Shown here one piece after another: positions 59,939-64,000 of a DNA stretch of 64,000 nucleotides. Position 1 is the stretch's first letter, and every line of letters starts with the position of its first letter. Position numbers and translations under genes: made by a program. The notes beneath the pieces are model-generated. The model was not told the origin of the DNA. It saw only the letters and a program-made list of their open reading frames with translations, and searched no databases. Source of the stretch: Herbaspirillum huttiense (lineage in GTDB: Bacteria; Pseudomonadota; Gammaproteobacteria; Burkholderiales; Burkholderiaceae_D); NCBI RefSeq assembly GCF_004367745.1, contig NZ_CP037993.1, positions 372,001 through 436,000 of the forward strand, given 5' to 3'.

Positions 59939-61134
59939 ATCGCCATCCCATCCGCCATCTTTGCCGGTCTTTCCTCATCCTGCTGATGGCGGCGCTGGCC
60001 CTGTCGGCGCAGCCGGCCCTGGCGCAGATCCAGCAAGCCCGTGGCCAGTACTCGCTGAGCTACAAGGAATCGGTTGGCGTATTCGACCGCACCGAGGCCT
60101 CGCCGGCCATCAAGCAGAAGGCACGCCAGGAGGCCGCGCTGAAGGCGGTCGAAAGCTACTACGCTGAAGCCGGTCAATCGGAGTCGGCCAACTTCGATGC
60201 GATCCGCGCCAAGATTCTTGAGAATCAGGATCGCTACATTCTGGATACCACCGTGCTCTCCGAAACCGATGACCCCAAGGAGATGCGCTACACCATCGCC
60301 GTGCGCGTCTCGCTGAACCTGGCCAATCTGCGCAACGCCGTGCAGGCCAGCTCGGCGGTGGGCAAGGCAGCCCAGGGCGAGAAGTCGGCCATGAGCTTCG
60401 TGTTCGTCTCGCGCCAGGTGGACAGCGCCAAGTCTTACGATGATCGCGTCTACAAACGCCAGGACGAGGGTGCGCAATTCTCCGGCTCGGCCACCGCCAA
60501 GGAGAGTTACAAGGAGTCCACCAACGAAGGTGAATCGGTAGGGAAGGGGCGCGTCAGGACCCAGGGTGCGATCTCGCGCGAGAGCCGTAACGGTGTCGAC
60601 GTGTCGGCCAAGTCGACCGTCACCTCGGAGACCGGCGGCAGCACCACGCGCAAGGCGACCGACACTACCTGGCGCGTGCTGCCCAGTGCCAACCTGAACC
60701 AGACCTTCGTGGCCAAGTTCTCCCAGGCCGGCTATGACGTCATCGAAGCGGCCATGGTGGAAACCGCCGGCTTCAAGATCGCCGCCATCGAGGCCGACTA
60801 CAAATCCGGAAATGATTTGCAGCCGCAGACCCTGCGCGCGATCGCGGCCGGCATGAAGGAGCATCAGATCCCCTACATCGCCCTGGGCACGCTGGACGTC
60901 GGCTTGGCCGAGAAGGATCCGCAGAGCGGGCTGCAGCGCGTGGCGGTGACCGTCAATGCCAAGGTGTGGGACGTGACCAAGCCCATTCCCCGCACCCGCG
61001 TGGCGGTTGGCCCGGTGGCCTATGCCGGCGTCGGACCGACCGAAGAGGAGGCGCGTGGCAATGCGCTCAAGGCCGCTGCCAGCAATGCTGCCCAGGAACT
61101 GTCGAGCCGCATGGCCACCATGGGACTGCAGTGA
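59929..61134 (+). CDS. Exported protein with FlgT/LPP20-like features
   Basis: 401 residues from ATG 59929; AAGGAG lies at 59912-59917, a little far. A signal peptide of about 33 residues ends ALSAQPALAQ. The mature N-terminal part (about 34-140: KQKARQEAALKAVESYYAEAG, then YTIAVRVSLNLANLRNAV) and the end (EEEARGNALKAAASNAAQELSSRM) have the A-R-x-x-A-L-x-x-A pattern of FlgT and LPP20-type envelope proteins. A central Ser/Thr/Lys-rich stretch (about 180-245) is probably flexible. The segment IAAGMKEHQIPYIALGTLDV resembles the strand in which CsgG-like domains bind. Function unknown. Confidence 0.78.
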   Translation: MQINRHPIRHLCRSFLILLMAALALSAQPALAQIQQARGQYSLSYKESVGVFDRTEASPAIKQKARQEAALKAVESYYAEAGQSESANFDAIRAKILENQDRYILDTTVLSETDDPKEMRYTIAVRVSLNLANLRNAVQASSAVGKAAQGEKSAMSFVFVSRQVDSAKSYDDRVYKRQDEGAQFSGSATAKESYKESTNEGESVGKGRVRTQGAISRESRNGVDVSAKSTVTSETGGSTTRKATDTTWRVLPSANLNQTFVAKFSQAGYDVIEAAMVETAGFKIAAIEADYKSGNDLQPQTLRAIAAGMKEHQIPYIALGTLDVGLAEKDPQSGLQRVAVTVNAKVWDVTKPIPRTRVAVGPVAYAGVGPTEEEARGNALKAAASNAAQELSSRMATMGLQ

Positions 61135-61179
61135 TTGCGCCGCTTTTTTCCTTTGTTTCCCTCTGACTGAAAGATCTTC

Positions 61180-61803
61180 ATGAAAAAAACTATCGCGTTC
61201 GCCGTGGTCTCGATGGCCCTGGTTTTCCCTGTTACCAGCTTCGCCCAGTTCGGCAATTTCCTGGGAGGCAGCAAGCCCGCTTCTTCCAGTACAGGTGCCG
61301 ATCTGTCCGGACAGCAGTCGCAGCTCACGCGCACCTATCGTGCGGCCGGCAAGGACGTGCTGACTGCCAACGGCCACATCGGTGCAGCGCTTGGCATCAA
61401 GGCCCAGGCCATCAATGCGGCAGCGACGTCCGATTCGATGTCGGCCAGCGATCTGGAGGCGCAGGACAAGGCCATCAGCGCCGATGCCCAGGCCATCTCT
61501 GATGCCTTGAAGAGCGGTGCCACCCTCAAGGATGAGGCGGCCAGGAAGGAATACGCAGAGGGCCTGGTGGTACTGGTCCAAGGGGTGAAGAAATACATCG
61601 CCATGTCGGCCGAGGCGCAGACGTTTGCCAATGGCCTGAGCAGCGCCTCGCCGATGCAGCTGCCCGGTCTGCAATCGGGTGCCTACATCGTCAAGAGCCT
61701 GCCCACCAGCATCGGCAACCTGACCGGGCTGCTGAAGAATGCGGTCAGCTTCGCCAGGAGCAATGGCGTGGCAGTCCCGGCCGATGCCACCAGCGTGCTG
61801 TGA
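61180..61803 (+). CDS. Small exported helical protein of unknown function
   Basis: 207 residues. A clear signal peptide MKKTIAFAVVSMALVFPVTSFA is followed by an Ala/Ser-rich, almost wholly helical mature protein with few aromatic residues. The first mature residues QFGNFLGGSK are typical of small periplasmic proteins. No family is recognised. It lies 45 bp after the preceding gene and 32 bp before the CsgG-like lipoprotein gene, so it belongs to the same unit. It could be a periplasmic accessory or a secreted substrate; the sequence does not decide. Confidence 0.75.
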   Translation: MKKTIAFAVVSMALVFPVTSFAQFGNFLGGSKPASSSTGADLSGQQSQLTRTYRAAGKDVLTANGHIGAALGIKAQAINAAATSDSMSASDLEAQDKAISADAQAISDALKSGATLKDEAARKEYAEGLVVLVQGVKKYIAMSAEAQTFANGLSSASPMQLPGLQSGAYIVKSLPTSIGNLTGLLKNAVSFARSNGVAVPADATSVL

Positions 61804-61835
61804 TGGCGCCCGGACTGTTCCATTGAGAGGACGCC

Positions 61836-63428
61836 ATGCAGCCAAGAGTGCGAGCAATACTGATGGTCTTGTCGATGGCGTTGCTGTCGGCCTGTGACAG
61901 CAAGGACGAGTCGGCTGCTGGTGTTTCGGCCAGCAGTCAGACGACGACCACGGCGGCGACACAGTCGCCGGCGCCGCCGGCGCTGGGCGTGGGCAGTACC
62001 AGTCGCGTCAGCCGCGAGGCCGAGGCGGTCGGCAGCACGCTGGAACTGGCCGTGGTGGCTGCCTTGCAATCGGCGGTGGCGCAGGTCAACGGCGTGCAGA
62101 TGGCGAGCCGGATGCACAGCCTGCGGCAGGGGCTCGATGTGGTGGTCAACGGCGAGCGGGATTCCGTGCGCACCGAGGCCTTCGCGCAACGCATGGTCGC
62201 GGCCTCGCAGGGTGCGGTGCTGAGTTACGAGATCCTGTCGCAGGAGGAAATCGACAAGCTCGATGCAGAGACCGTCGCCAAGGTGCAGGCCAGTGATGCC
62301 GGGTACCGCTATTCTTCGGCGGTGCAGGGGGAGGGCAGCCAGGGCGCGCAGTCGGCGTCGGCCGAACTCAGTCACAAGGCCATGCGCAGCTACTGGAAGG
62401 TCAAGTTGCGCGCCGACATCGCCCAGTACCAGGCTCCCGATGAGAAGGGCCGGCCGAAGATCGTGGTGGTGCTGCCCAAGACCCTGGTGTCCACCTATGC
62501 GGTCGGCGACAGCAAGGTTGCCTCCGATGAAGTTGCGCGTGCGGTGCGTGGCCGCCTGTCGGACATCCTCACGCAGACCAGGCGCTTCATCGTGCTGGAT
62601 CGCGAATTCGGTGCCGAGCTGCAAGCCGAGATCGATCACATCAACAGCGGCAACGTGCGTGTGCAGGACAGTGCCCGCATCGGCCAGCAACTGGCCACGG
62701 ATCTGTTGCTGATTCCGACCATCGAGCGTTTCGACTATCCGCGCTCGGTACGCAAGCTGCGCATGTCCGCTCGTGAGCTGGTGTCGTACGCGGGCGGCGG
62801 TCGCATCACCTTGCGGCTGGTCAACGCGGCCACCGGCCAGGTGGTGATGTCGCAGAGCTTCGAGCACAAGCTGGCCAGTGCCGATCCGAGTACGATGCCG
62901 CGGGTCATCGATGGCAAGAGCATGGCGGCCGGGTTGATGGATGCCTTGTCCAGTCAGATTGGTGGTGCCATCGTGACGGAAATCTTCCCGGTATCGGTGG
63001 TCTCGCTGGAGGGCGATCAGGTGGTCCTGAGCCAGGGTGGTGAATCGCTGCAGGCGGGCCAGCGCTGGAAGGCCGTCTATCTGGGGGAAGAACTCAAGGA
63101 CCCGCAGACCGGCAATTCGCTGGGGCGCAAGGAAACGCCGGTGGGGACGATCCGCATTGATCGTGTCGCTGCGCAGACTTCCTATGGCACGGTGGAGGAG
63201 GACGGCAAGCTGGGTGACAAGCCTTTCGCTGCCGGTACCATCGAGCTGCGCGGGCCACTGCCCAAGCTCGCTGCCGCTGAAACCGGTGCAGCCAATGGCA
63301 AGGAAGCCGCGGCGCCGGTGGCTGCAGCTTCTGCACCAGCCAAGGCCAAGAACGGGAAGCCGAACGTAGCTGCGGCAGCCAGTGAGGGTTCCAAGGCCAG
63401 CGCGCCGGTTGTAGATGACAAGTGGTAA
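61836..63428 (+). CDS. CsgG/FlgT-like lipoprotein
   Basis: 530 residues. A lipoprotein signal peptide ends LLSAC with lipidated C20; residues 21-22 are Asp-Ser, and Asp at +2 can retain lipoproteins in the inner membrane, so the location is open. The middle (about 205-350) resembles the CsgG domain: KIVVVLPKTLVSTYAVGD, RRFIVLDREFGAELQAEID and LATDLLLIPTIERFDY. It is followed by an SH3-like FlgT C-terminal-type segment (about 385-465, VVSLEGDQVVLSQGGESLQAGQRWKAVYLGE with VGTIRIDRV). The tail (about 475-530) is Ala/Lys rich and disordered. CsgG forms the curli secretion pore and FlgT a flagellar outer-membrane ring; no curli or flagellar gene is nearby. Ribosome site GAGAGG. Confidence 0.82.
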   Translation: MQPRVRAILMVLSMALLSACDSKDESAAGVSASSQTTTTAATQSPAPPALGVGSTSRVSREAEAVGSTLELAVVAALQSAVAQVNGVQMASRMHSLRQGLDVVVNGERDSVRTEAFAQRMVAASQGAVLSYEILSQEEIDKLDAETVAKVQASDAGYRYSSAVQGEGSQGAQSASAELSHKAMRSYWKVKLRADIAQYQAPDEKGRPKIVVVLPKTLVSTYAVGDSKVASDEVARAVRGRLSDILTQTRRFIVLDREFGAELQAEIDHINSGNVRVQDSARIGQQLATDLLLIPTIERFDYPRSVRKLRMSARELVSYAGGGRITLRLVNAATGQVVMSQSFEHKLASADPSTMPRVIDGKSMAAGLMDALSSQIGGAIVTEIFPVSVVSLEGDQVVLSQGGESLQAGQRWKAVYLGEELKDPQTGNSLGRKETPVGTIRIDRVAAQTSYGTVEEDGKLGDKPFAAGTIELRGPLPKLAAAETGAANGKEAAAPVAAASAPAKAKNGKPNVAAAASEGSKASAPVVDDKW

Positions 63429-63680
63429 GACGTGGAGCGTGGCCCGGTGCGCAAGGATAGAAAAGGATGGCGTCGGGCCGCGACGCTTGATGATGACTCA
63501 ACGCATCGTCGGGGATCGTCAGTTTGCGCTGCGCCCTCTTGTTCAGTGCCGGTCTCCAGCGCAAAGCAGGTCGGCGGCAAAGCGAAAATGGCTGTCGAAA
63601 TGAAGGATTTTTCTCCGCTCGCATCAAAGCAGCCGGTTTTGGCGGGGCCGAGGAATAAAAAGGCAAAAATTCCAGGCAAT

Positions 63681-63712
63681 AAAAAAGCCCAGCATCGCTG
63701 CTGGGCTTTTTT
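63681..63712 (+). terminator. Intrinsic (bidirectional) terminator after the exported-protein cluster
   Basis: An 8-bp GC-rich stem GCCCAGCA/TGCTGGGC with loop TCGC is flanked by six A and six T, so it can work in both directions. On the minus strand it would also have ended the tRNA-Pro transcript whose 3' fragment lies next to it. Confidence 0.92.
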
Positions 63713-63735
63713 GTCCTTGATCTACAAGGTAATTC

Positions 63736-63758
63736 TGGTCGGGGTGAGAGGATTCGAA
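63736..63758 (-). other. 3' fragment of tRNA-Pro: probable attachment site of an integrated element
   Basis: Read on the minus strand the sequence ends TTCGAATCCTCT, then CACCCCG, A and CCA. These are the T loop, the 3' half of the T stem, the acceptor 3' strand, the discriminator and CCA. The acceptor strand CACCCCG would pair with CGGGGTG, the typical start of tRNA-Pro. The 5' T-stem strand AGAGG and everything before it are missing, so the tRNA is not complete. Such fragments mark the far end of elements integrated into tRNA genes. Confidence 0.7.
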
Positions 63759-63805
63759 GCTCATCACCGTAACCTCATGATTTAAAACAGTTTCCTCGTT
63801 TGCGC

Positions 63806-63837
63806 TGGACCAAAATACTGGACCACGATTTGGACCA
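63806..63837. repeat. Three TGGACCA direct repeats next to the tRNA fragment
   Basis: TGGACCA occurs at 63806-63812, 63819-63825 and 63831-63837, with periods of 13 and 12 bp. Their position just inside the presumed attachment site fits arm-type binding sites of an integrase, but this is inference. Confidence 0.6.
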
Positions 63838-63886
63838 CGTCATCTTAGCGTGCATGCAGGCCTTCCCGCAACGCCTCGGAAGGAGA

Positions 63887-64000
63887 CTATTTTTCTGTCG
63901 AACCGATTACTTCGCGCAAAAACTTCTCGACGATCGTTCTCTCTTTGGCATCAAGCCTGTTCAGCGCAGTTGTGACCGTATAAAACAAGTTCATTAACAT
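63887..64000 (-). CDS. Possible C-terminal part of an unknown protein (runs off window)
   Basis: Reading leftward from the window edge, 37 codons are open before a TAG at 63889-63887, ending TIVEKFLREVIGSTEK. The composition looks protein-like (amphipathic helix) and AT-richer than the core genes. The start and family are outside the window. It would be the outermost gene of the element inferred from the tRNA-Pro fragment. Could be chance. Confidence 0.35.
   Translation of the reverse strand: MLMNLFYTVTTALNRLDAKERTIVEKFLREVIGSTEK

Noticed and set aside
63432-63785. 117-codon frame after the lipoprotein gene
   Set aside because: It runs through the terminator at 63681-63712 and the tRNA fragment and resembles nothing.
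63737-63810. Complete tRNA gene at the right end
   Set aside because: Only the last 23 nt fit; the 5' T-stem strand, anticodon arm, D arm and 5' acceptor strand are missing on either strand.
63800-63997. 65-codon plus-strand frame at the right edge
   Set aside because: No ribosome site and it overlaps the repeats; the minus-strand frame ending at 63887 is more protein-like.

Overview
The window looks like chromosome of a betaproteobacterium of the Oxalobacteraceae, most likely Herbaspirillum or a close relative. The grounds are the high GC content, the complete mraZ-to-ftsZ division and cell-wall cluster followed by redoxin, lpxC, a DUF721/DciA-like gene, an M23 peptidase and secA, the conserved pilB-pilC-pilD-coaE-zapD-yacG block, and the protein sequences themselves. 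The species is an inference from recognition, not from a search.

Layout. 1-5664 (minus strand) is a type I restriction-modification operon, hsdR-hsdM-DUF1016 nuclease-hsdS, with hsdS cut by the window edge. 6185-8288 (minus) holds an HpcH/HpaI-family aldolase and dadA; both are preceded by a similar dyad built on ATGCCGAA and TGGCATGA. 8471-8801 is the RNase P RNA. Then come an acyl-CoA hydrolase/hydratase, a DUF1348 protein and HU. 11958-30370 is the division/cell-wall cluster, with a MraZ operator of four pentamers spaced 10 bp apart in front of it. Its murD carries a 220-residue in-frame, low-complexity insertion inside the ATPase domain. 30571-37044 carries a peroxiredoxin, lpxC, a DciA-like gene, an M23 peptidase and secA. 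37219-41551 holds a DUF2272 lipoprotein, a GDSL esterase, argJ, a DUF815 ATPase and a Nudix hydrolase. 41594-48160 (minus) holds yacG, zapD, coaE, pilD, pilC, a short pilB and a CorC-type membrane protein.

48334-57182 is a self-contained catabolic module. ghrA and an IclR regulator are divergent from a seven-gene operon encoding a PotABCD-type importer and a three-subunit flavin/iron-sulfur amino-acid (opine-type) oxidase. A near-perfect sigma-54 promoter, TTGGCACCGAAATTGCA, lies in the divergent gap, which suggests nitrogen-responsive expression. A likely logic is import of a secondary amine or amino acid, oxidation to an amine plus a 2-oxo acid, and reduction of the 2-oxo acid by GhrA.

57692-58335 carries a stand-alone infA and a small unknown gene. 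58712-63428 is a four-gene cluster of exported proteins ending in a CsgG/FlgT-like lipoprotein; I do not recognise it as a described system. At 63736-63758 there is a 3' fragment of a tRNA-Pro gene on the minus strand, without the rest of the tRNA. This is the usual scar of an integrated element, which would extend to the right beyond the window.

The strongest candidates for new biology are the MurD insertion, the CsgG/FlgT-like cluster, and the sigma-54-driven oxidase/transporter operon.
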